A DNA stretch of 64,000 nucleotides, taken from NCBI RefSeq assembly GCF_003234365.2, contig NZ_CP126260.1, positions 2,542,001 through 2,606,000 of the forward strand. The letters run 5' to 3'. The DNA is from Curtobacterium sp. MCJR17_020. GTDB lineage: Bacteria; Actinomycetota; Actinomycetes; Actinomycetales; Microbacteriaceae. A model generated the notes under the pieces. It searched no databases. It was not told where the DNA came from and was given only the letters and a program-made list of their open reading frames with translations. The position numbers and the translations under genes are program-made. Below, one piece after another: positions 43,273 through 51,472 of this stretch. Numbering within the stretch: the first letter of the stretch is position 1; each line of letters begins with the position of its first letter.

Positions 43273-44120
43273 CCAGGTACCTCATCACCGGCGCCGCCGG
43301 CATGCTCGGCCGTGACCTCCAGGCCGCGCTCGCCGGCCGCGACGTCACGGCACTCTCGCGCGCCGAGCTCGACATCACCGACCCGGCCGCGGTGGACGCC
43401 GCCGTCGCCGGACACGACGTCGTGATCAACTCCGCCGCGTACACGAAGGTCGACGACGCAGAGTGCCACGAGGACGACGCCTTCGCCGTCAACGCGACCG
43501 GCCCGAAGCTCCTGGCCGAGGCCGCGGTCCGCCACGGCGCGAAGCTCGTCACCGTGTCGACGGACTACGTCTTCGACGGCAACGGCACCGCCCCGTACGC
43601 CGAGGACGCCCCGACGGACCCGATCAACGCCTACGGCCGCACCAAGGCCGCGGGCGAGGCGTTCGTGCGCGAGATCGCCCCGGACACGTCGTACGTCGTC
43701 CGGACCGCCTGGATCTACGGCGCGCACGGACCGAACTTCGCCGCGACGATGCTCCGGCTGGCCGGCTCGCACGACACCGTGAGCGTCGTCACCGACCAGG
43801 TCGGTCAGCCGACGTGGACCGGCGACCTCGCCGCGCGGATCGTCGAGCTCGTCGACGGCGACGCCCCCGCGGGCGTCTACCACGGCACCAACGCCGGGCA
43901 GGGGTCGTGGTTCGACTTCACCCGCGCCATCTACACCGAGCTCGGACTCGACCCCGAGCGCGTCCTGCCGACCGACAGCGCCGCGTTCGTCCGGCCGGCG
44001 CCGCGCCCGGCGTACAGCGTGCTCGGCCACGACGGCTGGTCGCGCGCCGGCCTGGCGCCGATGCGCGACTGGCGCGAGGCGCTGCGCGCCGCGGTGGCCG
44101 CAGGAGCGTTGACGAAGTAG
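43269..44120 (+). CDS. rmlD: dTDP-4-dehydrorhamnose reductase
   Basis: 283 residues. Last step of dTDP-L-rhamnose synthesis, NAD(P)H-dependent. Seen: LITGAAGMLGRDLQAAL, INSAAYTKVDDAECHEDDAFAVN, VSTDYVFDGNGTAPYAEDAPTDPINAYGRTKAAGE (YGRTK catalytic pair), VRTAWIYG and QVGQPTWTGDLAARI. ATG in an ATGA overlap with rmlB. The distal half of the split rml pathway; followed by a strong hairpin. Confidence 0.96.
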   Translation: MTRYLITGAAGMLGRDLQAALAGRDVTALSRAELDITDPAAVDAAVAGHDVVINSAAYTKVDDAECHEDDAFAVNATGPKLLAEAAVRHGAKLVTVSTDYVFDGNGTAPYAEDAPTDPINAYGRTKAAGEAFVREIAPDTSYVVRTAWIYGAHGPNFAATMLRLAGSHDTVSVVTDQVGQPTWTGDLAARIVELVDGDAPAGVYHGTNAGQGSWFDFTRAIYTELGLDPERVLPTDSAAFVRPAPRPAYSVLGHDGWSRAGLAPMRDWREALRAAVAAGALTK

Positions 44121-44134
44121 GCACGGCAGTCGAC

Positions 44135-44186
44135 CGGGAGGCCCGGATCACGTCCGCCGCGTCGCGAACGTGATCCGGGCCTCCCG
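44135..44186 (+). terminator. 19-bp stem hairpin after rmlD (GGGAGGCCCG family)
   Basis: GGGAGGCCCGGATCACGT pairs perfectly with ACGTGATCCGGGCCTCCC over a 14-base loop; the outer core equals the hairpins at 25332, 53552 and 59223, here between co-directional genes. Confidence 0.85.
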
Positions 44187-44233
44187 TCCCGGTCTCCTGC
44201 CGCGGCTTCCAGGGGGCGGCCCACCTGCCCTGG

Positions 44234-44239
44234 TAGGGT
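44234..44239 (+). promoter_or_regulatory. Probable -10 element (TAGGGT) of the GT4 gene at 44300
   Basis: TAGGGT precedes the ATG by 60 nt; the leader ends in a GAGGAGAG ribosome site. Confidence 0.45.
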
Positions 44240-44299
44240 CGGGCAGCCGGGCGCCGGGCCGGTCCTCGGCCCCATCACCACGACGAGGAGAGCAGCACC

Positions 44300-45442
44300 A
44301 TGACCACCCTCCACGTCCTCGTCGACCAGGTCGTCGCACCTGTTCCGGGTGGCATCGGGCGGTACGCCGAAGAGCTCGCCCGGCACCTCGTCGCGAACGC
44401 GCCGAGCGGCTGCGACGTCGCCGGGGTCGTGTCCGCGGTCAGCTCCGACGAGATGGCCCACCTGCGCACACTGCTGCCCGGTCTGTCCGACCTGCAGCGT
44501 CTGCCGCTGGCCCGTCCTGAACTCTCGCTCGCGTGGCAGGGCGGCTTCGTCGGTGGCATCGCGAAGGGCATGGTGCACGCGCCGAGCGTCCTCGCTCCCC
44601 TGGTCAAGCACGACCGGTTCCAGGACCCGGGCCGGCAGACCGTCGTCACCGTGCACGACACCGTGCCGTGGACGAACCCCGAGACCCTGACGCCCCGCGG
44701 CGTCCACTTCCACAAGGCGATGGTGAAGCGCGCGTGGAAGCACGCCGACGCCGTCGTCGTGCCCACCCACGCGGTCGCGAGCGCACTGAACGAGATCCAC
44801 CGGTTCGACGACCGACTGCGCGTCATCGGCGGGGCTCCGAGCGGTCGGCTGCGGCTGCCCGTCGACGCCGACCTGCGCGCCGAGCGTCTCGGCCTGCCGG
44901 ACCGCTACGTGCTGGCCGTCGGCACGCTCGAACCACGCAAGGCGCTCGGGTCCCTCATCGAAGCACTCGCGCACCCCGACGCCCCCGCCGACATCCCACT
45001 CGTGATCTCCGGCCCGGACGGCTGGGGGGACGTCGACGTGTACGGCACCGCCGAGCGCGCCGGGCTCGCCCGCGACCGGGTGAAGGTGCTCGGGCGGATC
45101 GACGACGCCGACCTCGCCGTGGTCTACGACCGGGCCACGGTCTTCGTGTTCCCGAGCTTCGCCGAGGGCTTCGGCCTGCCCGTGATCGAGGCGATGAGCT
45201 TCGGCACCCCGGTCATCCACTCCGACGACCCCGCCGTGGCCGAGGTCGCGTCGGACGCCGGAGTCACCGTCGCCCGGAACCCGCGAGAGTCCTACCCGGA
45301 GCGGATCGCACAGGCGGTCTACCAGGTGGTCAACGACCCGTTGCTCGCCGGGCAGCTCGCCGTCGCGGGGCCGGACCGCGCCCGCATGTACGACTGGAGC
45401 GACTCCGCCGCCGAGACCTGGCAGCTGCACGCCGACCTCTGA
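44300..45442 (+). CDS. GT4-family glycosyltransferase
   Basis: 380 residues. GT-B motifs: VAPVPGGIGRYAEELARHLV, VVTVHDTVPWTNPETLTPRGV, VVPTHAVASAL, YVLAVGTLEPRKALGSLIEAL, and the donor site VFVFPSFAEGFGLPVIEAMSFGTPVIHSD. Similar in plan to the enzyme at 31991 but clearly different in sequence. Transcribed alone after a strong terminator, with its own ribosome site. Substrate unknown; mannosyl or rhamnosyl transfer is typical. Confidence 0.9.
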   Translation: MTTLHVLVDQVVAPVPGGIGRYAEELARHLVANAPSGCDVAGVVSAVSSDEMAHLRTLLPGLSDLQRLPLARPELSLAWQGGFVGGIAKGMVHAPSVLAPLVKHDRFQDPGRQTVVTVHDTVPWTNPETLTPRGVHFHKAMVKRAWKHADAVVVPTHAVASALNEIHRFDDRLRVIGGAPSGRLRLPVDADLRAERLGLPDRYVLAVGTLEPRKALGSLIEALAHPDAPADIPLVISGPDGWGDVDVYGTAERAGLARDRVKVLGRIDDADLAVVYDRATVFVFPSFAEGFGLPVIEAMSFGTPVIHSDDPAVAEVASDAGVTVARNPRESYPERIAQAVYQVVNDPLLAGQLAVAGPDRARMYDWSDSAAETWQLHADL

Positions 45443-45454
45443 GCCGGCGGCACG

Positions 45455-46210
45455 TCACTTCTTGTACGTGTAGGTGCTGACCCAGTCGATGTACAGGTGG
45501 CCGGTGGCACCCCAGTTGCCGACCTGGAACATGTACCGGTGCGCGGTCTTCGGCACGTGCTTCGTGATCGTCTTGATCACCTTGCCGTCGAGGCGGTAGC
45601 GCACCGACTTCCCCGGGATCCACTCGATCGAGTACGTGTGCCACGAGCGCCAGGAGACGCCGGTGCTCAGGCTCGTCGCGTTGACCTCCTGGCCGGGGGT
45701 CATCGAGTGGTGGTGCAGCATCGGCTGCTGGTCGAAGTTCGCCTCGGGGTAGTCGATCTCACCGTCCGACCACTTGTCGGACGAGGGCCACAGCATGAAC
45801 GCGGCACCGTTCCCGTCGCCGCCGGTCGCCTTGGCACGGACGATGAACTTGCCGCCCTTGTGCCCCCACGCACCCGACGGGGTGCCGAACGTGCCGGCGG
45901 CGCCGTGCTTGCCGTCGAGCTTGACGTCCATGTACCCGTTGTGCGAGCTGATCTGGGCGCCCGAGTAGTACATGCCCCCGGTGCCGTCCGGGTAGGGCTG
46001 CCACGACTTCGCGTAGGTCTTGGCGAACTTCCCCTTGGCGGCCGCCGCCGTGCTGAAGTTCTCGCGGAAGGTCTGCTTGAAGTTCCCGACGTTCCCGATC
46101 GGTGCCGAACTGGCGGACGCTGCGGTTCCCGTGCCGAGCGGTCCTGCGACGAGTGCGGCACTGAGGAGCACGACGGTGAGTGCGGCCCGCTTGGTTGCGC
46201 GTTTCTGCAT
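45455..46210 (-). CDS. Secreted glycoside hydrolase family 16 enzyme
   Basis: 251 residues. Signal peptide (about 1-33, ending in SASSAP), then a single GH16 jelly-roll. The catalytic ExDxxE motif is intact in SDGEIDYPEANFD (nucleophile and acid/base Glu), with WGHKGGKFIVRAKATGG before it and WHTYSIEWIPGKSVRYRLDGKVI after it. GH16 enzymes cut beta-1,3/1,4-glucans, galactans or similar chains outside the cell; the exact substrate cannot be read off. Close to the polysaccharide genes, it might trim the exported polymer or attack plant glucans. ATG has AGGGAG upstream. Confidence 0.92.
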   Translation of the reverse strand: MQKRATKRAALTVVLLSAALVAGPLGTGTAASASSAPIGNVGNFKQTFRENFSTAAAAKGKFAKTYAKSWQPYPDGTGGMYYSGAQISSHNGYMDVKLDGKHGAAGTFGTPSGAWGHKGGKFIVRAKATGGDGNGAAFMLWPSSDKWSDGEIDYPEANFDQQPMLHHHSMTPGQEVNATSLSTGVSWRSWHTYSIEWIPGKSVRYRLDGKVIKTITKHVPKTAHRYMFQVGNWGATGHLYIDWVSTYTYKK

Positions 46211-46460
46211 GAGCTGTCACTCCCTGACGTGACGGTTCGCACCCGTTCCCGTGGGTGCCGGGCTGCCGGATCTCGACCACCCGCCGTTCACCGTAGTTGC
46301 GAAATGCAGCCCGCGCGCGGGGTTGACAGAACCGGTTTATCCCCAGTACGCGGGGGTTGCAGAACGTTCCGTCTACGTCGAAGAAGTGCTGATCAGCGCC
46401 GTGTTGCGTCCCCCGTTCTGGGGCTGCCGGCGACTCGTGGACTCGGGCCGGTGGTGGTGT
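46211..46460. other. Intergenic gap upstream of the GH16 gene
   Basis: No open reading frame with protein-like composition and no hairpin. A TTGACA hexamer on the plus strand (46323-46328) has no good -10 partner at 16-18 bases. Less GC-rich than its surroundings; presumably holds the GH16 control region. Confidence 0.5.
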
Positions 46461-46748
46461 TCAGACCCGCGTGCGACGGCGGCGTGACGACACCACGGCG
46501 GTGACGACCGCGGCGAGGAGGGCGACGACCGCGACGACCGCTGCGACCTCGGCCACGTGCAGAGCCAGGAGCCACGACTCGTACTGCGACTTCGTCGCGA
46601 CGACGTGCTCGTCGGCGCCTCGGAACCACCAGGACACCGGGTCCACCGGGCCGGCACCCCGGGCAGCGACGGCGCACACCACGGCTGCGACGACCGCGAC
46701 ACCGACCAGGACGAGGGTCGCGGTGTGGCGACGGAGTCGAGTGGTCAC
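46461..46748 (-). CDS. Small membrane protein, unassigned
   Basis: 95 residues, GTG start 8 bases after the purE stop. Two hydrophobic helices (about 9-30, ATLVLVGVAVVAAVVCAV, and 62-86, HVAEVAAVVAVVALLAAVVTAV) flank a soluble loop with VDPVSWWFRGADEHVV; the tail is RRRRTRV. No family recognised. Probably co-transcribed with purE. Confidence 0.7.
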   Translation of the reverse strand: MTTRLRRHTATLVLVGVAVVAAVVCAVAARGAGPVDPVSWWFRGADEHVVATKSQYESWLLALHVAEVAAVVAVVALLAAVVTAVVSSRRRRTRV

Positions 46749-46756
46749 GGCGTTGC

Positions 46757-47269
46757 TCAGAGGGAGTCGCGCAGGCGCGCGGCCTTCTCCTCGACCAGTC
46801 GCTCGAGGCCGTCGGCGTACTCGGTCAGGCGAGCCGCGACCGCGGGCTCCGAGGTGCCGATGATCCGCGCGGCGAGGAGTCCGGCGTTCGCGGCACCGTT
46901 GATCGCCATCGTCGCCACCGGGATGCCGGCCGGCATCTGCACGATGGACAGCAGCGAGTCGAGGCCGTCGAGGCGTGCGAGCTGCACGGGGACGCCGATC
47001 ACGGGCAGCGTCGTCATCGAGGCCACCATGCCCGGCAGGTGCGCGGCACCACCGGCACCGGCGATCACGACGCGGATGCCACGCTCGGCGGCGCCGCGGG
47101 CGAACCGGGTCATCTTGTCGGGCGTGCGGTGCGCCGACACGACGTCCGCCTCGAACGGGATGCCGAGCTCGGCCAGGATGTCGGCCGCAGCGCGCATCGT
47201 CGGCCAGTCGGAGTCCGACCCCATGATGATCGAGACGAGCGGCTGGACGGGTGCGTCGGTGTCGGTCAC
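46757..47269 (-). CDS. purE: N5-carboxyaminoimidazole ribonucleotide mutase
   Basis: 170 residues. Moves the carboxyl group of N5-CAIR to give CAIR in purine synthesis, after PurK. Class I PurE: SIIMGSDSDWPTMRAAADIL (phosphate loop), VVSAHRTPDKM, VIAGAGGAAHLPGMVASMT, PVIGVPVQ, MPAGIPVATMAINGAANAGLLAARI. GTG at 47269. Its usual partner purK lies 3 kb upstream, separated by a glycosyltransferase and a GH6 gene. Confidence 0.96.
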   Translation of the reverse strand: MTDTDAPVQPLVSIIMGSDSDWPTMRAAADILAELGIPFEADVVSAHRTPDKMTRFARGAAERGIRVVIAGAGGAAHLPGMVASMTTLPVIGVPVQLARLDGLDSLLSIVQMPAGIPVATMAINGAANAGLLAARIIGTSEPAVAARLTEYADGLERLVEEKAARLRDSL

Positions 47270-47275
47270 GCGACG

Positions 47276-47281
47276 AGCCTA
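47276..47281 (-). promoter_or_regulatory. Probable -10 element (TAGGCT) of purE, leaderless type
   Basis: TAGGCT lies 6 nt before the purE GTG and its TAG is the stop codon of the upstream glycosyltransferase gene, so purE can be transcribed on its own. Confidence 0.55.
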
Positions 47282-48376
47282 GCCGAGCAGCACGCGGCGC
47301 CAGGCGCCGTCGTCACGGCCGATCGTGCGCTCCCCCGTGACCCACCGGACGGCCCGTTCGTCAGCCGTCCCGCGCTCGACGGCAGCGCGCACCGCATCGC
47401 GCCAGGCCCCGACGTCGTCCGGCACCGCCACGGCCCCGTGGGCCCGCGCCACGGCGTACGAGGGCCGGTCCGAGACCACTGCGGGCAGACCGAGTGCGGT
47501 GTACTCGAGGAACTTCAGGTCGCTCTTCGCGCGGTTGAACTCCTCGTCACGCAGGGGCGCGACACCGGCACGCCAGCGCTCCCGGTGCGCCACGAGCCAG
47601 CGGGAGAACGCCGGGTAGTGGCCGTCCGGCACCTCGACGCGGCGGAACCAGTCGGCGCCGCCCTCGTCGGTCACCCCGATGACCTCGAGCCGGATCGGCG
47701 TGCCGTCGGTGGCCGTCAGGTCGGTGAAGACGTCGCGCAGGAGTTCGAGGTCGGCGGCGTGGGTGAGCGTGCCCATGTAGAGCACCCGGTGCTCTGCCCC
47801 GGGGCGATCGTCGTCGTCCTCGGTTGCGCCGGGGGTCCACAGCCCCGGGTCGAGTGCGTTCGGCACGACCGTGACGTCGCGGGCGACCGGGCGCACGACC
47901 TCGGCGAGCTCCGGTGTGCTCACGACGACCGTGTCGGCACCGCGGACCAGTGCGTCGATCGAGGCGAGGCGGTCCGGGTCGTACTCGGCGCGGGCGAGGC
48001 GCTGGCGGCCGGACTCGGTGAAGAAGTCGTCGTCGACCTCGCCGACGACGCGGACGCCGCGGGCAGCAGCCGCCGCGAGGAAGGGCTGCACGGCGTCGCG
48101 CGGCAGGATGTCGCGCTGCACCAGGACGGCGGCGTACGACGTCGTGTCGGTCCCGTCGACGAACGCGACGGGGTCGACCTGGCGGACCTCGGCCGTGCCG
48201 CTGGCCGCCAGGTGCTCGGTGCGCCGGACGACGCGCACGTGGGCGGACGCGGGGTGGGCACCGTCACCACCCGCGACGACGTAACCGAGGACCGGCAGCG
48301 GAGCAGGCACGAGGGGTGTCCCGGCGACGACCCGGCGGAGTCGACGTGCGGCCCGGCGGACGAGATCACGCGGCAT
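47279..48376 (-). CDS. Glycosyltransferase, GT-B (GT4-like)
   Basis: 365 residues. N-terminus VVAGTPLVPAPLPVLGYVVAGG..., then VQRDILPRDAVQPFLAAAAARGVRVVGEVDDDFF, ADTVVVSTPELAEVVRPVARDVTVVPNALDPGLW, HRVLYMGTLTHAADLELL and the donor region RAKSDLKFLEYTALGLPAVVSDRPSYA. Group-1 type; the conserved E-x7-E is represented by K-F-L-E-Y. Substrate unknown. Its stop overlaps the purE promoter. Interrupts the purK-purE pair together with the GH6 gene. Confidence 0.85.
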   Translation of the reverse strand: MPRDLVRRAARRLRRVVAGTPLVPAPLPVLGYVVAGGDGAHPASAHVRVVRRTEHLAASGTAEVRQVDPVAFVDGTDTTSYAAVLVQRDILPRDAVQPFLAAAAARGVRVVGEVDDDFFTESGRQRLARAEYDPDRLASIDALVRGADTVVVSTPELAEVVRPVARDVTVVPNALDPGLWTPGATEDDDDRPGAEHRVLYMGTLTHAADLELLRDVFTDLTATDGTPIRLEVIGVTDEGGADWFRRVEVPDGHYPAFSRWLVAHRERWRAGVAPLRDEEFNRAKSDLKFLEYTALGLPAVVSDRPSYAVARAHGAVAVPDDVGAWRDAVRAAVERGTADERAVRWVTGERTIGRDDGAWRRVLLG

Positions 48377-48429
48377 GCGCCCATCCTCTCGCACCTCGCA
48401 CGGTGCGGGATCGCGGACCGTGCGAGCGG

Positions 48430-50100
48430 TCAGCGCCGCGCGACCGTCACCGTCCGGCAGGGACTCGCCTTCCGGTCCTTCCCGGTGCCGGTGTTCCGCG
48501 CGACCGCGCAGACGGTCCGCTTGCCGGCCTTGAGGGCGACGGTGCCGGCGAAGCCGTGCTTCGTTCCGGACCCCCACGTCCGGTCGACGTCGGCGCGCAC
48601 GCGTCCCGCCGACAACGACGTCACCCGCCTGCCGTCGACCGTGATCGCGACCGTGCTGGCGGAGGACACGGCGTCACCGTCGAAGGCCCAACCACGGACG
48701 CTGATGCCGCCCCGCTTCCCCGTCACCGACTCGAGCGCGACGTAGGGGTCGTGCCGGAAGGCGCGGACGGTGGCGCACCCGAGCGTGGTGTCCGACCCGG
48801 CGCCGATGTTCACGGCGGTCACGCAGACCCGGCGAGCGCCGGCGGCAGCGGGGACGACGGCCTCGAAGCCGTGGGTCGCCCCGACGCCCGCGGCGGCGTC
48901 GACGTCGGTGCGGCGGAGTCCGGCGGTCACGGCTCCCGCGGCGACGCCGTCGACGGTGGCACGGACCCGGACGGGCTGCGTGGGGTCGTCCTCGTCGAAG
49001 GCCCACCCGCGGACCCGGACGCCGCCACCGGTGCCGGCGACGACCTCGAGCGATCCCTGCGGCGCGAGGTCGGCCGCGGGGACCCCGAGCCGGGCGTTCG
49101 CGACGAGCGCCTGGGCGTAGGGGGACCACCACTTGCCCGCGGCGGGGGCGCCGTTGCAGGTGCCGTCGCTCGCGCCGGGGGTCTTCACCCACAGCAGGGC
49201 GTCGAGTGCGGTGCCGTCGGTGGCGACCCGGGGCGAGGTGCCGAGTCCGGCGCCGGGGCCGTTGCACCAGGTCCCCCGCCAGCCCTGCCCGTTCCGCGAG
49301 GTGTCGATCACGTAGTGCGATCCCCCGGTCGCGCTGGAGACCTTCTGCGCGTAGGCCTGTTCCTGCGCGGTCGGGTAGTAGTTCGCGACGTTCGTGAAGA
49401 ACCCCCGGCCCCGCTGCACGCCGGCACTGTTCAGCCGTGCGGCCATCGTCGCGGGCGGCACCCAGTTCGAGTTGCCGGCGTCGAGGTAGGCGGGCACCCC
49501 GGCGGCGGTGAGCCCGGCGACCGTGCGGGACAGGATCCGGTAGCGCTGGTCGTCGAGCGCGGTGCTGCACTTCGCGTTGCTGAGCATCGCGAGGGAGTCC
49601 GGCTCGACGATCACGGCGGCGCGGTGTCCGGCGAGCGCCGCGGTGACCTGGTCGACCCAGGCGTCGTAGGAGACCTCGGAGAACCCGCCGGCGGAGTACC
49701 CGCCGCAGTCCCGGTCCGGGATCGCGTACAGCACGAACACCGGGGTGGTGCCGGACTGCTCGGCTCCCGAGACCGCCGTGCTGATCGTCTTGGTCAGCTG
49801 GGTCCCCTGCGTCCACTCGCCGAGCCACGTCGCGACGGGGTACCGGGCGATGGTCGACGCCGCGGCGGCACCAGCGGGGTCCGAGGCGGCGAGCGCGGTG
49901 GCTGCCTTCGCTGCTTCGCTCGTGGGCGACCGGTAGGGCCCCGCACCGTACAGCGACGCAGCCGATGCGGACCGGATGGTCGCCGCGGACGTCGCGGCGG
50001 TGGCGCTCGACCCGACCGCGACGGGCAGCAGCCCGCCGACGAGGGCGGTGAGTGCGACGGCGGCGCCGCAGACGACAGCACGGCGCGGACGGCGGCGCAT
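48430..50100 (-). CDS. Secreted GH6 beta-1,4-glucanase with two GWA-type repeats
   Basis: 556 residues. Signal peptide (about 1-36), then a GH6 catalytic domain to ~350. Both family signatures are present: VLYAIPDRDCGGYSAGG and AVIVEPDSLA (catalytic acid Asp), plus YLDAGNSNWVPPATMA, FFTNVANYYPTAQEQAYAQ, HYVIDTSRNGQG and LLWVKTPGASDGTCNG. GH6 enzymes are endo- or cellobiohydrolases on cellulose. The C-terminal ~200 residues are two repeats (VRVRGWAFDEDDP, ISVRGWAFDGDAV; each with TVDG and a C-V/C-A strand) related to those of the protein at 25390. Start ATG with AGGGGAG. Confidence 0.92.
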   Translation of the reverse strand: MRRRPRRAVVCGAAVALTALVGGLLPVAVGSSATAATSAATIRSASAASLYGAGPYRSPTSEAAKAATALAASDPAGAAAASTIARYPVATWLGEWTQGTQLTKTISTAVSGAEQSGTTPVFVLYAIPDRDCGGYSAGGFSEVSYDAWVDQVTAALAGHRAAVIVEPDSLAMLSNAKCSTALDDQRYRILSRTVAGLTAAGVPAYLDAGNSNWVPPATMAARLNSAGVQRGRGFFTNVANYYPTAQEQAYAQKVSSATGGSHYVIDTSRNGQGWRGTWCNGPGAGLGTSPRVATDGTALDALLWVKTPGASDGTCNGAPAAGKWWSPYAQALVANARLGVPAADLAPQGSLEVVAGTGGGVRVRGWAFDEDDPTQPVRVRATVDGVAAGAVTAGLRRTDVDAAAGVGATHGFEAVVPAAAGARRVCVTAVNIGAGSDTTLGCATVRAFRHDPYVALESVTGKRGGISVRGWAFDGDAVSSASTVAITVDGRRVTSLSAGRVRADVDRTWGSGTKHGFAGTVALKAGKRTVCAVARNTGTGKDRKASPCRTVTVARR

Positions 50101-50222
50101 GGACACTCCCCTGGACGATCGGACCCCTGACCCGTCCATGGCACCACGCGCGCGCCGTGGCGGCCAGCCGCCAGTGCGGGTGGCACCCGAGGGGGTGTCG
50201 GCAACAGTGCCGACACCCGTTG

Positions 50223-51359
50223 TCAGTCGTCGAAGTGCGCCGCGGCCGCGCGTGCCCGGTAGACGACGTCGTCGACGTCGTCGCCGATCACGGTGACGTG
50301 CCCGATCTTCCGACCGGGTCGGGGGGACTTGCCGTAGAAGTGGTACTTCGCCTCGGGGAACGCCTCGAGCGCGGCCGGGTACCGGGCGGCCAGGTCGCCG
50401 TCGGCCGGTCCGCCGAGCACGTTGATCATCACGGCGGCCGGGGCGAACGACCCGGTGGCGCCGAGCGGCAGGTCGAGGACGGCACGCAGGTGCTGCTCGA
50501 ACTGGCTCGTCGTCGCACCGTCGATCGTCCAGTGGCCGGTGTTGTGCGGTCGCATCGCGAGTTCGTTGATGAGGATGCGCTCGTCGGCGGTCTGGAACAG
50601 CTCGACGGCCAGGACCCCGGTGACCCCGAGTTCCTCGGCGATCCGGACCGCGATCGACTCCGTCACGTCGGCGATGCGTCCGGCGCTGTCGGGCGCGGGG
50701 GCGATGACCTCGGCGCAGACACCGTCGCGCTGCACGGTCTCGACCAGCGGCCACGCGACCACCTGGCCGGAGGGGCGGCGGGCGACGGACTGCGCGAGTT
50801 CGCGGGTGAACGGGACGAGCTCCTCGGCGAGCAGGGCCTGCCCGCCGCCGGCCTCGGCGACCGCGATGAACCAGTCGTCGACGTCCGAGGGGTCGGACAC
50901 GACCCGCACGCCCTTGCCGTCGTAGCCACCGCGGGGCGTCTTCACGACCGCACGGCCGCCGTGCTCGTCGAGGAAGGCCCGGAGCTCGTCGGGGTCGTGC
51001 ACCGCGGCCCAGTCCGGCACCGGCAGGCCGAGCTCGGAGAGCTTCGTGCGCATCGTGATCTTGTCCTGGGCGACCGCCAGCGGACCGGGTCCGGGGCGGA
51101 CGGCCACACCGGCGTCGACCAGGGCGCGCAGGACGTCCTGGGGCACGTGCTCGTGGTCGAAGGTCACCACGTCGACGTCGCGAGCGAACGCCAGCACGGA
51201 CTGGGCGTCGTGGTAGTCGCCCTCGGCCGAGGCGGCGATGGCGGCCGACATGCCCGGCCCCTCGGCGAGGACCCGGATGTCGATCCCCAGCTCGACGGCC
51301 GCCGGCACCATCATCCGTGCCAGCTGTCCCCCACCGATGACCCCGACGCGCAACGCCAT
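50223..51359 (-). CDS. purK: N5-carboxyaminoimidazole ribonucleotide synthase
   Basis: 378 residues. ATP-grasp enzyme that carboxylates AIR to N5-CAIR in purine synthesis. Seen: VGVIGGGQLARMM, DKITMRTKLSELGLPVPDWA, VVKTPRGGYDGKGVRVV, ALLAEELVPFTRELAQSVARRPSG, VTGVLAVELFQ (metal Glu), INELAMRPHNTGHWTIDGATTSQFEQHLRAV, and MINVLGG near the end. Divergent from a GtrA gene. Upstream partner of PurE, now separated from it by two genes. Confidence 0.97.
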   Translation of the reverse strand: MALRVGVIGGGQLARMMVPAAVELGIDIRVLAEGPGMSAAIAASAEGDYHDAQSVLAFARDVDVVTFDHEHVPQDVLRALVDAGVAVRPGPGPLAVAQDKITMRTKLSELGLPVPDWAAVHDPDELRAFLDEHGGRAVVKTPRGGYDGKGVRVVSDPSDVDDWFIAVAEAGGGQALLAEELVPFTRELAQSVARRPSGQVVAWPLVETVQRDGVCAEVIAPAPDSAGRIADVTESIAVRIAEELGVTGVLAVELFQTADERILINELAMRPHNTGHWTIDGATTSQFEQHLRAVLDLPLGATGSFAPAAVMINVLGGPADGDLAARYPAALEAFPEAKYHFYGKSPRPGRKIGHVTVIGDDVDDVVYRARAAAAHFDD

Positions 51360-51408
51360 GCTGTGTGATCCTTCCGGCGTTCACACCGTCCGGGGTGAAC
51401 GCGTTGTC

Positions 51409-51414
51409 TACAAT
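51409..51414 (+). promoter_or_regulatory. Possible -10 element (TACAAT) of the GtrA-DUF2142 operon
   Basis: TACAAT lies ~60 bases before the GTG at 51473 in the purK-gtrA divergent gap; the transcript would carry GGAGGG. Confidence 0.45.
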
Positions 51415-51472
51415 CGCTGATCGGGTCGCGTTGTGCACGGCCCGCGACAACTCTACGGATCCTGGAGGGCAC

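Noticed and set aside
46323..46351. TTGACA plus TACGCG as a plus-strand promoter
   Set aside because: The second hexamer is a poor -10 and points into the 3' end of minus-strand genes with no plus-strand gene downstream.
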